A DNA stretch of 64,000 nucleotides from contig JAEUHI010000077.1 of assembly GCA_016795385.1 (NCBI GenBank), positions 248,001 to 312,000 of the forward strand, read 5' to 3'. The notes under the pieces were generated by a model. That model was not told the DNA's origin. It saw only the letters and a program-made list of their open reading frames with translations, and made no database searches. Source of the DNA: Verrucomicrobiales bacterium. GTDB lineage: Bacteria; Verrucomicrobiota; Verrucomicrobiia; Verrucomicrobiales; DEV007. Shown here one piece after another: positions 1 through 8,474 of the stretch (the stretch's first letter is position 1; every line of letters begins with the position of its first letter). Position numbers and translations under genes: made by a program.

Positions 1-653
1 ATCATGTCCTCGAGATGGATCCAACTGATCCACTGGCGTCCCGATCCGATGCGGCCGCCGAAGCCGAGTTTCGCGATCCGCGCGAGGGTTGGCAGGGCTC
101 CGCCGTCGCGTCCGAGGACAAATCCGATCCGCAGGGCGGCCCAGCGCATCTCGGGACGGATCGAGCGGCCGAGCGCTTCCTCCCAAGCGACACAGACGTC
201 GGTGGGAAATTCATCGGGGACATAGGCCGACTCCTCGCAGATGCGGTCGCCGGCGTTGCCGTAGATGGCGAGGCTGGTGGCCTGCACCCAGACCGCGGGC
301 GGGCGGTAGGCGAGGCGCAGGGCGGCCCCGAGAGCCTCGCACGAATCGACGCGCGATCGCACGATTTCCTCGCGGTTCTTCTCCGTACGGCGGCAGTCGA
401 CGGGTTTGCCGGTCAGGTTCACGAGGGCGGCGGCGCCGTCGAGGAGGACGGCCCAGGATTCCTCGACGGTCCGGCCATCCCATCGCACCGCGCGTCCCGC
501 GCCTTGGTAAGCGGAGGGATCGCGGGTGAGGACGACGACTTCGTAGCCCTCCTCTTCGAGCTTGCGGGCGAGGGCCCGGCCGAGGAAGCCGCTGCCGCCG
601 GCGAGGACGACGCGACCGCTTTCCGTGGTCATTCTGTCAGGAGCCGTCTTCAT
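1..653 (-). CDS. TIGR01777-family NAD(P)-binding epimerase (SDR39U1/YfcH-like), 3' part outside window
   Basis: The visible part starts with a Rossmann dinucleotide-binding motif, GGSGFLG at about residues 19-25, and continues through a typical extended-SDR core ending RQWISWIHLEDM, which matches the G-R-Q-W-x-S-W-I-H motif of the TIGR01777 (YfcH/SulA/SDR39U1) family. The reaction of this family is not firmly established; members are cytosolic nucleotide-binding oxidoreductase-like proteins. I chose the ATG at 653 because it forms an ATGA overlap with the stop of the upstream regulator gene, suggesting translational coupling. A second in-frame ATG lies at 632. The C-terminal end of the gene runs off the left edge of the window, so completeness cannot be judged. 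Confidence 0.85.
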   Translation of the reverse strand, partial: MKTAPDRMTTESGRVVLAGGSGFLGRALARKLEEEGYEVVVLTRDPSAYQGAGRAVRWDGRTVEESWAVLLDGAAALVNLTGKPVDCRRTEKNREEIVRSRVDSCEALGAALRLAYRPPAVWVQATSLAIYGNAGDRICEESAYVPDEFPTDVCVAWEEALGRSIRPEMRWAALRIGFVLGRDGGALPTLARIAKLGFGGRIGSGRQWISWIHLEDM

Positions 654-1189
654 TTCATCAATGCCCCGATCGATTTCGCGATCTTGTCGCCCATGCGGAT
701 CGCCTGGATCGCCGATTTGGTGGGGAGGCGATCCATCTTGGTGTAGAAGTCGCTGACGAGTTCAAAGAAGCCGAGGAGCGACTCGAGCTGTTCCTTCGCG
801 TGGGCATCGGCGGGATTGTCGGTCGCCCCGGCCTCGTTGGCGCAGGCGCGCAGACGCACGAGGGTGGGATCGATCTCCCGCTTTTTCCGCTCGGCGGCGA
901 TGACGCGGAAGAGCTCGTAGACATCCTGGATCGATTCGAAATGATCGCGGCGGTCGCCGGGCAGGTGCACGACCTTCACGATGCCCCAGTTCTGCAGTTC
1001 CTTGAGGCTGTTGCTCACGTTCGAGCGCGCCACGCCGAGTTGGTCGCAGATCTCTTCGGCATGGAGAGGCCGGTCGGAGATGAAGAGAAGGGCGTGGATC
1101 TGGGCAACGGTGCGGTTGATACCCCACTTGGTCCCCATCTCGCCCCAATGGAGGATGAAGTGCTGCGCGAAGGGTGGAAGGTCTTTCAT
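650..1189 (-). CDS. GbsR/MarR-family transcriptional regulator
   Basis: This 179-aa protein has an N-terminal winged helix-turn-helix (about residues 40-85, with AEEICDQLGVARSNVSNSL as the recognition helices and a wing ending GDRRDHFES) followed by a long helical C-terminal part. This is the layout of the GbsR (COG1510) branch of MarR-like repressors, and the opening GEMGTKWGINRTVAQIHALL is typical of that group. Some members sense choline or osmolytes; the ligand here is unknown. I start at the ATG at 1189; upstream in-frame sequence is not protein-like. The stop overlaps the start of the epimerase gene by ATGA. A palindrome just upstream suggests autoregulation of the two-gene operon. Confidence 0.85.
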   Translation of the reverse strand: MKDLPPFAQHFILHWGEMGTKWGINRTVAQIHALLFISDRPLHAEEICDQLGVARSNVSNSLKELQNWGIVKVVHLPGDRRDHFESIQDVYELFRVIAAERKKREIDPTLVRLRACANEAGATDNPADAHAKEQLESLLGFFELVSDFYTKMDRLPTKSAIQAIRMGDKIAKSIGALMK

Positions 1190-1196
1190 TTCGATT

Positions 1197-1216
1197 ATTT
1201 CTGTCTTTACAGAAAT
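1197..1216. promoter_or_regulatory. Palindromic operator upstream of the GbsR-type regulator
   Basis: ATTTCTGT and ACAGAAAT form perfect 8-bp arms separated by CTTT, centred 18 bp upstream of the regulator's ATG. On the minus strand a TTGCCA (1231-1236) could be the -35 element, which would put the palindrome over the -10 region. Placement and symmetry suggest an autorepression site for the dimeric regulator; this is inferred from position. Confidence 0.6.
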
Positions 1217-1298
1217 GGAGAAAGGTAGTTTGGCAAGAGGAACTTTCCATTGTCTGGAAAAAAGCCGGGCGGCGTGGAGGGGAGCCTGCACCCGCGCA

Positions 1299-3926
1299 TC
1301 ATTCCTCTGCCACCCAGGCCCGGTCGTCGTACCACTCTCTCGCCACCAAAGCGGGGATGCGGTATTCCGCGCCACTTTGCCAACGCGGTATGCCAAGGCG
1401 CGCCGCCAGATCAAGGTCGAAGTCACGGAAGATCTGCTCGATCCGCTCTCTCTCGATTCCGGGATCGATCGGATAAACGGAGAAGGGCACGAGCGTCTCC
1501 TCCTCGGAAATGGCGAGCAATTGGCGCGCCAGGGGACGCCCCTCGCGATCACGGAGGAAGGCGACCCGTTTGTTGATGTCGAGCGAATTGGCGACGGCGG
1601 CGTGCTGGTTGCATCCGCCGATGGCGAGACAGGTATCGGTGTAGGTCCCCATCTTCAGCACTTCCTGGGGATCGTCTTCGAGCCTGACAAACGCACCTTC
1701 AAGTCCGGGAATGTCGACGGGCTGCCCGAGGGTGCCGGCCGCGATCCACGCTCCGAGATTGAGGTGACGGTGCTTTTCGAGCCAGCCTTGGTTCGCGGGA
1801 TGGGACGCGCGGTAGTCCTCTTGTCCCGAGCGGATTGCCCGGAGGAAACGTTTCAGGGAGCGCCGGTTCGATTTTCCGAGGGCTGCGAGAAAACGAACGC
1901 TATGGGGGTCGAGGCCATCGGTCCGGTAGCGGTCCTCGACTTCGCGGATACGGCGGTGGACGAGATCGATCTGGTAATCGGCGAGACGCGCCGCGAACTC
2001 CTCGCGGTAATGTTCCGTCGCTTCACGCGAGAGTTCGAGTCGGCCGCAGGCGGCGGCGCGGAGTTTCTCCGGCATCGGATCGGACTCTCCGTCGCGGAGG
2101 ATCGTGTCGAACAGGAAACAGGCGTCGCGCAGTCCGATGCGTCGTGGATCGATGCCGAAGCCAGGGTGATCCCGAAGATAAGCGCAGACGGCCGCGGCAT
2201 CCGCCTCCGGGAGGGTGCCGAGGTCGCGGAGCGTTTCGAGAAAACGTTTCGGACGTCGGAAATGGAGCGCGGGATCGGCCTCCGGCAATGACCGCATCCA
2301 GAGAATGCCGCCTTTCTCGATCTGGTCGGTCTCCTGATAGTTCCTCGTCGCTTCTTTCAGATGCTTGACGACGGAACGCGTGAGGTTGCCGAGCGACCAT
2401 CGTTGATCGGACGTAGCCACTTCATAAAGATCGTGAAAAAGCCGAAGCGTACCATACTCGATCGACGCGAAACCCGCGGCCACGGTCGTGGCGAGTGTCT
2501 CGAGATCGTCGAGCACGTTCGGCGCGGGCAGTTTCACGTAACAGCCGATCAGGGAAGTGAACGCCCTCGCTTTGACGCGGCGATGCTCGGATGGCTCGCG
2601 CAAGATGGAGCGGCGGACCCGGTCGATGACCCCGCGGAACTCCCTGGGTTTGAGTTTCATTTCGTGGAGGTCGCGGAGGAAATCGACCCAGTCGCATTCG
2701 TCCACTTCGGGAAACTCCCGCCAGGTCGCGGCGGCGACTTCGCGTGCGAGCTCCGGCGAAGTCGCTGATTCTTCCCAGAGCATCTGGAGAAAGCGGCCGC
2801 CCCGGAAACTCCAGCAACGGCAGCCATCCTTTCGACCGGTGGCGTAGCGGTCGCGAAGTTCGACGAAGCGCGAAAGATCCGGGCGGTCCACCACGTTGGC
2901 GGGCATCGTCACATTCAGCTTCATCCGGGGGAATAGCTCCGCGACGGCGAAGGCATCCTCAAGGAGGCCGGGTTCGAGGCCCTTTTCCACCATGGAAAAG
3001 AGTCCGGCCAGCTCGAGACACTCCCGGCGGTGACGGCGGGCGCGTTGTTCGATTTTCTCGACGAGCCGAACGGAGATGGCGCGAGGGGATTTCCACTTTG
3101 CCTCGGAGGCGGCGAGCCGTTCGAGGAAATGTTTCCGTCGTTCCGCGTCAAGCACCACGGAAACGAGTGCCAGCCACGGGGCGTTGGTCGCGAAGGAGCT
3201 TTCCACGAGAAAACGCTGCGTCAGGGAAACCAGACGTGCGTCTCCGCCCAGGTGCGTCTCGACCAGCGCCATGGCCTTGCGGACCTGGCGGAGACTGCCC
3301 CCACGAAAGAAGGGGAGCGAAGAACGCACGATCCGATCGTCCCACCGCAGCAAGCGCAGATCACCGGTGTAGCCGAAATGAACGAGTGCATACGGATCGG
3401 GGCAATGCCCCGTACGCGGAGGGTGCCGGCGCAAGCGCTTTGCCGCCTCCTCGGAAAGACGTCCTTCGATGCCGAGTCTTTCGATGGCCGGTTCCCATAG
3501 ATGCGCCTTCTCCACGAGCCAGGCCCTCACGCTTTCGCGATCGGAGAGAAAGGGGCGAGGATCGAGTCCGCTCTCTGGCATGGACCCGTTCCCGTAGGTC
3601 TCGACAGAAGGCGTTTCCACGAGGAGATAAAGCGCGTCGGAAAAACTTGCGGCATCCCAGCGACGGAAGTGGCCCAGCCGCTGCCATGAGGCCACGACCG
3701 CCTCGTCGCGACGGGGATCGCGACTTTCAAACGGCGGGACGGCGTCGCCGACCACGAAGGCACGCCACCACTTCGCGTTGGGCCACGCGAGGAGGCGCAT
3801 CGCCTGCTTTCCGTAGGGAGGCGAAAAGCGGCGTTCCCGCTCGGCGCGCGGTTTGGCGATCTCGGCGAGGTCCACCATGAGGAGTCGGCCGCCGTCGCGG
3901 TAAAAGGGTAAGAGAAAAGGTTTCAT
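1299..3926 (-). CDS. Large hypothetical protein (875 aa), unknown function
   Basis: I do not recognise this protein as a whole. It has no signal peptide or membrane segment and is rich in Arg, Leu and Glu, with alpha-helical character throughout. The C-terminal third (about residues 720-830) contains LEDDPQEVLKMGTYTDTCLAIGGCNQHAA followed by NKRVAFLRDREGRPLARQLLAIS. The second stretch resembles the strand-turn-strand 'DREGRPLA' region seen in PcfJ-like and other poorly characterised proteins. Two Cys and two His sit in the first stretch (TDTC, GGCNQH) and could bind metal. The frame is intact and codon use matches its neighbours. It ends 110 bp before the GbsR-type regulator but is probably a separate unit. 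Confidence 0.75.
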   Translation of the reverse strand: MKPFLLPFYRDGGRLLMVDLAEIAKPRAERERRFSPPYGKQAMRLLAWPNAKWWRAFVVGDAVPPFESRDPRRDEAVVASWQRLGHFRRWDAASFSDALYLLVETPSVETYGNGSMPESGLDPRPFLSDRESVRAWLVEKAHLWEPAIERLGIEGRLSEEAAKRLRRHPPRTGHCPDPYALVHFGYTGDLRLLRWDDRIVRSSLPFFRGGSLRQVRKAMALVETHLGGDARLVSLTQRFLVESSFATNAPWLALVSVVLDAERRKHFLERLAASEAKWKSPRAISVRLVEKIEQRARRHRRECLELAGLFSMVEKGLEPGLLEDAFAVAELFPRMKLNVTMPANVVDRPDLSRFVELRDRYATGRKDGCRCWSFRGGRFLQMLWEESATSPELAREVAAATWREFPEVDECDWVDFLRDLHEMKLKPREFRGVIDRVRRSILREPSEHRRVKARAFTSLIGCYVKLPAPNVLDDLETLATTVAAGFASIEYGTLRLFHDLYEVATSDQRWSLGNLTRSVVKHLKEATRNYQETDQIEKGGILWMRSLPEADPALHFRRPKRFLETLRDLGTLPEADAAAVCAYLRDHPGFGIDPRRIGLRDACFLFDTILRDGESDPMPEKLRAAACGRLELSREATEHYREEFAARLADYQIDLVHRRIREVEDRYRTDGLDPHSVRFLAALGKSNRRSLKRFLRAIRSGQEDYRASHPANQGWLEKHRHLNLGAWIAAGTLGQPVDIPGLEGAFVRLEDDPQEVLKMGTYTDTCLAIGGCNQHAAVANSLDINKRVAFLRDREGRPLARQLLAISEEETLVPFSVYPIDPGIERERIEQIFRDFDLDLAARLGIPRWQSGAEYRIPALVAREWYDDRAWVAEE

Positions 3927-4334
3927 CAGGGATCGGGTCTCTCGCGGTCAGACGAAGAGACTTCCCGTCCGTCGGGGGAATCGCGGTGTCAGAGGGACAC
4001 GGGCGCACTCGTCCCGGTGGACGGGGAATCACTCACGCGGCATGGCGGGAGAAGAGGTGGCGCGCCGGCGGGACGAAAGGGCCGGGCTCCAATCCGTGGA
4101 CTCCGTCACTTCATCCCACTGCGGCACGCCTCGAGGCCAAGGGCCGAATCTGTTGGAAGATCGAGGTCATGGGTGGGAAGGGAGGGGTGAAAAGGCGTCG
4201 GAACGATCGACGCGATCCCAAAACTATTCATTTCCCGACCGTTGTCATGCGGGAATTTCACGTGGAGGACCGGCCACCGCCCGCTTGCATCCCCGGTTTA
4301 CAGAGCTGGAATCCGCCCGTATCGTCCCGGACGC
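3927..4334. other. Intergenic region with no recognisable gene
   Basis: This gap of about 400 bp lies between the divergent orphan (minus) and the coiled-coil membrane protein (plus). Only short unconvincing frames cross it. It must hold promoters for both genes, but no clear -35/-10 pair, RNA gene or repeat could be identified by eye. Confidence 0.5.
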
Positions 4335-4853
4335 ATGGAAACCTTCAAAGCTGTCGTGACGAATTGGTTCTTCTGGGGATTTGTCCTCGGATTCACCTTC
4401 TGTGTCCTCTCAATCGTCGCCCACTGGAAGACCAAGGGGGAGCTGAAACGCCTCAAAGGCCATCTCAGTGACAAGCTGGAGATCGAGGCCGAAAAACTGG
4501 CGGAGATGAAGGCGAAGCTCGACAGCCTGAAGCAGGAAAATGAAAACCTGCGCATCAAGATCAACTCGGGCCGGGTGCAGAACGACACGACCGCATTGGA
4601 GCGGGAACTGGAAATTTACGCCCGTGCCGAAAAGGCCATGGTCTTGAACGCGCCCGGATTCGCCCAAGCCTGGGAAAAAGCCAAGGAAGGCGCGCTCACC
4701 GAGATCGAGGCGGAGGAATCGGGCAAAAGCCTGCCGCGCCGCCTCTTCAAGCGCTTCTTCTCCCGCGGAGGTTCCTCCGTCGATGCGGAAGTGATCGAGG
4801 CGCTGCCGGCCGAGTCGAGCAACCGCAAATCGACCTCCGCTCCCCAGGCCTGA
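4335..4853 (+). CDS. Membrane-anchored coiled-coil protein, unknown function
   Basis: This 172-aa protein has a single N-terminal membrane segment (NWFFWGFVLGFTFCVLSIV, residues about 9-27). A long heptad-rich coiled coil follows, running from about residue 31 to 100 (KGELKRLKGHLSDKLEIEAE onward), and then a basic region RRLFKRFF and a disordered tail. The orientation and a function cannot be deduced; such proteins often act as small structural or scaffolding factors. I use the ATG at 4335 because the sequence upstream (PLASPVYRAGIRPYRPGR) is not protein-like and lies in the intergenic region. The HAD phosphatase gene begins 11 bp downstream, so the two are probably co-transcribed. Confidence 0.7.
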   Translation: METFKAVVTNWFFWGFVLGFTFCVLSIVAHWKTKGELKRLKGHLSDKLEIEAEKLAEMKAKLDSLKQENENLRIKINSGRVQNDTTALERELEIYARAEKAMVLNAPGFAQAWEKAKEGALTEIEAEESGKSLPRRLFKRFFSRGGSSVDAEVIEALPAESSNRKSTSAPQA

Positions 4854-4863
4854 TTCCCCGCGC

Positions 4864-5460
4864 ATGACTCTCGATCTGCCCGACCGGGACTTCGCCGGTT
4901 ACATTTTCGACTGCGACGGCACGCTCGTCGACTCGATGCCTCTGCATTTTCGTGCCTGGACGGCCAGCTTCGTCCATCACGCCGCCCCGTGGCACTGGAC
5001 GGAGGACGAATTCTACGCCAACGCCGGCGTACCCGACCGGGTCACGGTGATGGAGCTGAACGCACGCTACGGGGTCTCGCTCGATCCCGATTCGATCCAC
5101 GAATACAAGGCGGGATGGTACTCGCAACATCTCGCCGATCTCGCTCCGGTGCCGGCCGTGGCCGCGCTGGCGAAGCGTTATCACGAGGAAGGGAAAAAGA
5201 TTTCAGTGGCCTCGGGCAGTGATCTTTCCCTCGTCGCTCCGTCTTTGGAAATCGCCGGCCTTGCGCCGCTCTTCGACATCGTCATCACGCCGGCGGATGT
5301 GAAACGTGGCAAGCCGGCGCCCGACATGTTCCTTCTCGCCGCCGAGCGCATGGGGGTGGACCCGGCCGACTGCCTCGTCTTCGAGGATGGCAAACCCGGG
5401 ATCGAGGCGGCCATCGCCGCGGGGATGAGCTGGGTCTTTGTGCCGAGCCGTTTTGGTTGA
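4864..5460 (+). CDS. HAD-superfamily phosphatase, beta-phosphoglucomutase/YqaB-like
   Basis: This 198-aa cytosolic enzyme shows all four HAD motifs. Motif I is FDCDGTLVDS at residues about 16-25, with nucleophile and acid/base Asp. A small helical cap follows. Motif II is SVASGS, motif III is the Lys in KRGKPAPD, and motif IV is FEDGKPGIEAA. The cap and length match the YqaB/beta-phosphoglucomutase-like subgroup, whose members dephosphorylate fructose-1-phosphate or similar sugar phosphates. The exact substrate cannot be read from sequence. It follows the coiled-coil membrane protein by 11 bp. Confidence 0.9.
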   Translation: MTLDLPDRDFAGYIFDCDGTLVDSMPLHFRAWTASFVHHAAPWHWTEDEFYANAGVPDRVTVMELNARYGVSLDPDSIHEYKAGWYSQHLADLAPVPAVAALAKRYHEEGKKISVASGSDLSLVAPSLEIAGLAPLFDIVITPADVKRGKPAPDMFLLAAERMGVDPADCLVFEDGKPGIEAAIAAGMSWVFVPSRFG

Positions 5461-5478
5461 TTGCCTCCGCGGCGGAGT

Positions 5479-5802
5479 TCAAGCGGGGGTCTGCATCTCC
5501 CACCCGGCGACCATCGCACGATACCAGACGGTCGCGACGATCATCAGAAGGATGCCGAGGATCATGTAAAGAGGTCGCCAATTCGAAGGTGGCATCATCC
5601 CCACCCAGTGATCCACGACCGTGGTCATCGCCGCGCCGGTGACGAACATCAGGATGCAGGTGATCCACGCGCGGGTCGCCCTCCGGGAAAACATTTCGAC
5701 CTCCTGGCCTTGGAAGGGCGGCGTGAACCCGCCCATCAGGGCAAAAACGCCGAGGAAGACGAGCAGAAAAGCGACGCGTTTCCAGCTGAAGTTGAATTCC
5801 AT
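5479..5802 (-). CDS. Small integral membrane protein (3 TM)
   Basis: This 107-aa protein has three hydrophobic segments: VAFLLVFLGVFALMGGF (about 10-26), ITCILMFVTGAAMTTVV (about 47-63) and PLYMILGILLMIVATVWY (about 77-94). No catalytic motif is visible and I do not recognise the family. It begins 3 bp after the stop of the upstream membrane protein gene, so the two are translationally linked and may form a complex. It ends 18 bp from the convergent HAD phosphatase gene. Confidence 0.75.
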   Translation of the reverse strand: MEFNFSWKRVAFLLVFLGVFALMGGFTPPFQGQEVEMFSRRATRAWITCILMFVTGAAMTTVVDHWVGMMPPSNWRPLYMILGILLMIVATVWYRAMVAGWEMQTPA

Positions 5803-5805
5803 GAA

Positions 5806-6381
5806 TCAGAGACGTCTTACCGAGCCCTTCCGGGGGCTGAACTGGATTTTCTCCATGCGCACGAGGCAGCCGATCTCTTCGGCGCGGTCGGTGTAGGTCC
5901 GCAAGGGATGCCACGCGGGATTCGCGTTCACCGTTTCGAGGAGCGAAGCGAGGCGTTGCTCGAGATCGAGGGATTCCGGGAGGCGGGAGCGCAGGCGCCC
6001 GATGCCCCGGAGAATCTGGAGCGGAGCCGCGAGAAAGATCTGGGAAAGAAAGTAGGCGGGTGCGGTCACCTCCTGGACCCTGACATTCGCCCAATAGCCC
6101 GATCCGCTGGAAAGATCAAAGCCGGGATACAGATCCGTTTCGTGAAACTCCGCATGGCCCCCGCCGCGACGATGCTCGAGGATCCCGAAGACGAAGACCA
6201 GGATGAGACAGGTCCACGCGATCCAGACAGGCAGATCGGGTGGGGACGAGAAGCCGAAGCCCTTGATCGCCATGACCGCCGCGAACCGGAAAAAGAAAAA
6301 TGCCGCGACTGCCGCGGCGGCTCCGGTGAGGAAGTTCAGGAGCGCGAGGAGGGTTTGTCTCCGGTTGAAGGCGGTGATCAT
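5806..6381 (-). CDS. Membrane protein of unknown function
   Basis: This 191-aa protein has two N-terminal membrane segments (LLALLNFLTGAAAAVAAFFFF and PVWIAWTCLILVFVFGIL). A soluble C-terminal part follows, with GHAEFHETDLYPGFDLSSGS, an amphipathic APAYFLSQIFLAAPLQILRGIGRLRSRLP helix and a leucine-rich end. No known domain is recognised. I start at the ATG encoding MITAFNRRQ; an in-frame upstream start at 6408 would add nine residues. It is the first gene of a two-gene unit with the 3-TM protein. Confidence 0.7.
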   Translation of the reverse strand: MITAFNRRQTLLALLNFLTGAAAAVAAFFFFRFAAVMAIKGFGFSSPPDLPVWIAWTCLILVFVFGILEHRRGGGHAEFHETDLYPGFDLSSGSGYWANVRVQEVTAPAYFLSQIFLAAPLQILRGIGRLRSRLPESLDLEQRLASLLETVNANPAWHPLRTYTDRAEEIGCLVRMEKIQFSPRKGSVRRL

Positions 6382-6436
6382 CGGACACCGCGATCGTAGA
6401 AGACCCATCCTCGAGGTAAAGAAAAAATCCCGCCGC

Positions 6437-7441
6437 TCACTTCCTCGTGATCTTCACCCGCTGCCCTGAAAAGATCGTTCCGTACTTCGAAACCGGCGTG
6501 ATCCAGACGGTGTTCTTGCCGAATTCGAGGCCCTTGATCGCGACGGTCCAGGAGGAAGAACTTTTCACCGGAATGACGCGGGTTTTTCCGTGAAAGTAAA
6601 CGCGCAGGGCGGTGATCTCTCCGGGGGCTCCGGCACGCCCGGAAAGCTTGAGGCCGGGCTTGCCCGTGATCTGGTTTTTACCACCGGTGTATTTCAAGGC
6701 CGGGGCCTTTTCGAGTGAGACGGAGGTGAGCCTTGCTCCGAATCCTTGCCGGGATTCCGGCAGGACACGATCGGAATTGCCTCCGAGCACGAGGGAATAG
6801 GACCCTGCCGGGAGGACGAGGGTCTTCTCCGCGAGGTCGCCGCTGGATTCGGCATGATCGAGGTACTCGATGTCCTCCGCCCAGGCGACGTTGCCGCGGT
6901 TGGAAAAGGTGGCTTGATCGCCCCCGTCGTGGTCCCACCCGCGGTAGAGGGTGAATGCGGGGCGCAGGTTGGAACCGGCCGTTTCCCCGGGGAAGAGGGC
7001 GTTCCTATCGGTCACCTGCGACTTCCGTTCGACGCGGACGGTGAGTCGGCTCGGACTCTTGAGATCGAGAGCGACCCAGGTGGCGGCCTCGGTGCGTCCG
7101 AGGGTGGTACCTTCGTCGCCATCCTCGTCCCAACCCCAGGCGCCGGCGGCCCCTTCAAAGGAGGCCGAGGTATTGGCGGCGAGATGGACAGCCCAGGCGT
7201 AGCGGATCCCTCCGTCGAGGGGAGCCCCGGTGGTGGGATCCTCCGTGTTGGGCACGGGATCAGCGGGGATGATGCTGGCGGTTGGCTGCGGCGTTGCCGG
7301 CGGTATCACCGGTGTGCCGTGTTTCACCGTGCGGGTCAGGGTATCGTGCCCCGGACCCGTCGATGGAAAAAGAAAGACCGCTCCGGCAAGCACCAGGGTG
7401 ACCCACCGGCTTGCTGAAGATTCACAACGGGAACATTTCAT
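6437..7441 (-). CDS. Secreted Trp-rich protein, paralogue A, last gene of dihaem-oxidase cluster
   Basis: This 334-aa protein has an N-terminal signal sequence (about residues 10-31). The core (about 75-235) shares an unusual Trp/Asp-rich pattern with the neighbouring 311-aa protein: PLDGGxxYAW, then GAWxWDED, a W(V/I)AL strand, YxxWDxDGGD and VxWAED, ending in LPAGxYSLxxGGNS. The C-terminal 100 residues look like an Ig-type beta sandwich ending VKITRK. I do not recognise a named family; the repeated Trp in acidic loops beside a MauG/CCP-like dihaem protein recalls CorA/MbnP-type copper proteins, which carry oxidised Trp. That comparison is by context, not proven homology. Confidence 0.8.
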   Translation of the reverse strand: MKCSRCESSASRWVTLVLAGAVFLFPSTGPGHDTLTRTVKHGTPVIPPATPQPTASIIPADPVPNTEDPTTGAPLDGGIRYAWAVHLAANTSASFEGAAGAWGWDEDGDEGTTLGRTEAATWVALDLKSPSRLTVRVERKSQVTDRNALFPGETAGSNLRPAFTLYRGWDHDGGDQATFSNRGNVAWAEDIEYLDHAESSGDLAEKTLVLPAGSYSLVLGGNSDRVLPESRQGFGARLTSVSLEKAPALKYTGGKNQITGKPGLKLSGRAGAPGEITALRVYFHGKTRVIPVKSSSSWTVAIKGLEFGKNTVWITPVSKYGTIFSGQRVKITRK

Positions 7442-7495
7442 ACCAAAAAGGGTTCGGAAGGTTCGGGGAATGATATCTCGGAGCGGTCCGGACGA

Positions 7496-8431
7496 TCAGA
7501 AGCCGGAACCTCCGCGTGGCGAGGGAGCGGCGACATGGGCGTGGCGCTGGATCGTCACGCGCTTGCGATCGGCGAATTTGCCATCGGTGGTTTCCAGCTT
7601 CAACCAGACGACGTTGCGGCCCGGGGAGAGGTTTTCGATCCGGGTGGACCAGGTGTCTTTCTTGAACTTCACGATGCTGGTGCGGCCCCCGCGGGTGACG
7701 CGGATGCATTTCGCCTTTTCCACTTGGGCGACTTTGCCCGAGAGTTCCTGCGAAGATCCTTCCGTCTTGATTCGGGTCCCTTCGGTGATGTCGAAGGAAG
7801 GACCTTCCACGGGCTCGGTGGTGATCGTCAAACCATAGCCCTGGAAGGGCTCGCGGTTCGTGCTGGGCGAATTACCTCCCACGGCGAGCGAATACAGTCC
7901 GGCGGGCAACTCGAGGGTGAGCTCGACGCTCGTGGCGCTGCCGTTGTTCTCGACGTGGGTGAGGTAGGAGAGATCCTCCGCCCAGACGACGTCGCCGCGG
8001 TTGTTGTAGGTATGGTCGTCGCCTCCGTCACCGTCCCAGTTTTTGTAAACGGTGAATGCGGGGAAGAGAATGTTGCCGCCCACGCCTCCTTGGCCGTCGG
8101 GGACGTTGAGCTTGCGCGAGAGAAGGATCGTCACCTTGCTGGCCTTGGTCAGCTTTAGGGCGATCCAGTTGGAGGTGTGGGTCCAACCCTTCGCGGTGGA
8201 GGGAAAGGCATCCTCGTCCCAGCTCCACGCTCCGACAAGTCCTTCAGCATCGGCGCGGTCCTTGCCGCCCATGGTCACAGTCCAGGCGTAGCCGACTCCC
8301 CCATCCAAAGGTTCGAAGGTCACGGGATCGTACTCATTCGGCGACGGGTCGGTCGGTGTGACGGTCGCCGCGTTGACATGGGCAGTCGAGATGAGGGCGA
8401 AGAGGCCCCCGAGCAGGTATGTTTTGTTCAT
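7496..8431 (-). CDS. Secreted Trp-rich protein, paralogue B
   Basis: This 311-aa protein has a signal peptide (residues 1-21, ending in HVNA). The shared core has FEPLDGGVGYAW, GAWSWDED, KGWTHTSNWIALKL, YKNWDGDGGD and VVWAEDLSYL, then a strand-rich region and an Ig-like C-terminal part ending in a His/Ser/Gly tail. It is a clear paralogue of the next gene downstream; the best-preserved positions are Trp, Asp and Gly rather than hydrophobic core residues, which suggests a conserved binding or modification site. It lies 43 bp after the dihaem protein gene and 54 bp before its paralogue. Function is unknown; a periplasmic metal-binding or substrate role is inferred from context. Confidence 0.8.
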   Translation of the reverse strand: MNKTYLLGGLFALISTAHVNAATVTPTDPSPNEYDPVTFEPLDGGVGYAWTVTMGGKDRADAEGLVGAWSWDEDAFPSTAKGWTHTSNWIALKLTKASKVTILLSRKLNVPDGQGGVGGNILFPAFTVYKNWDGDGGDDHTYNNRGDVVWAEDLSYLTHVENNGSATSVELTLELPAGLYSLAVGGNSPSTNREPFQGYGLTITTEPVEGPSFDITEGTRIKTEGSSQELSGKVAQVEKAKCIRVTRGGRTSIVKFKKDTWSTRIENLSPGRNVVWLKLETTDGKFADRKRVTIQRHAHVAAPSPRGGSGF

Positions 8432-8474
8432 GGGTTCAGTTTCTGAGGTTGGTTTGTTAGGGTTTCAGAAAAAA

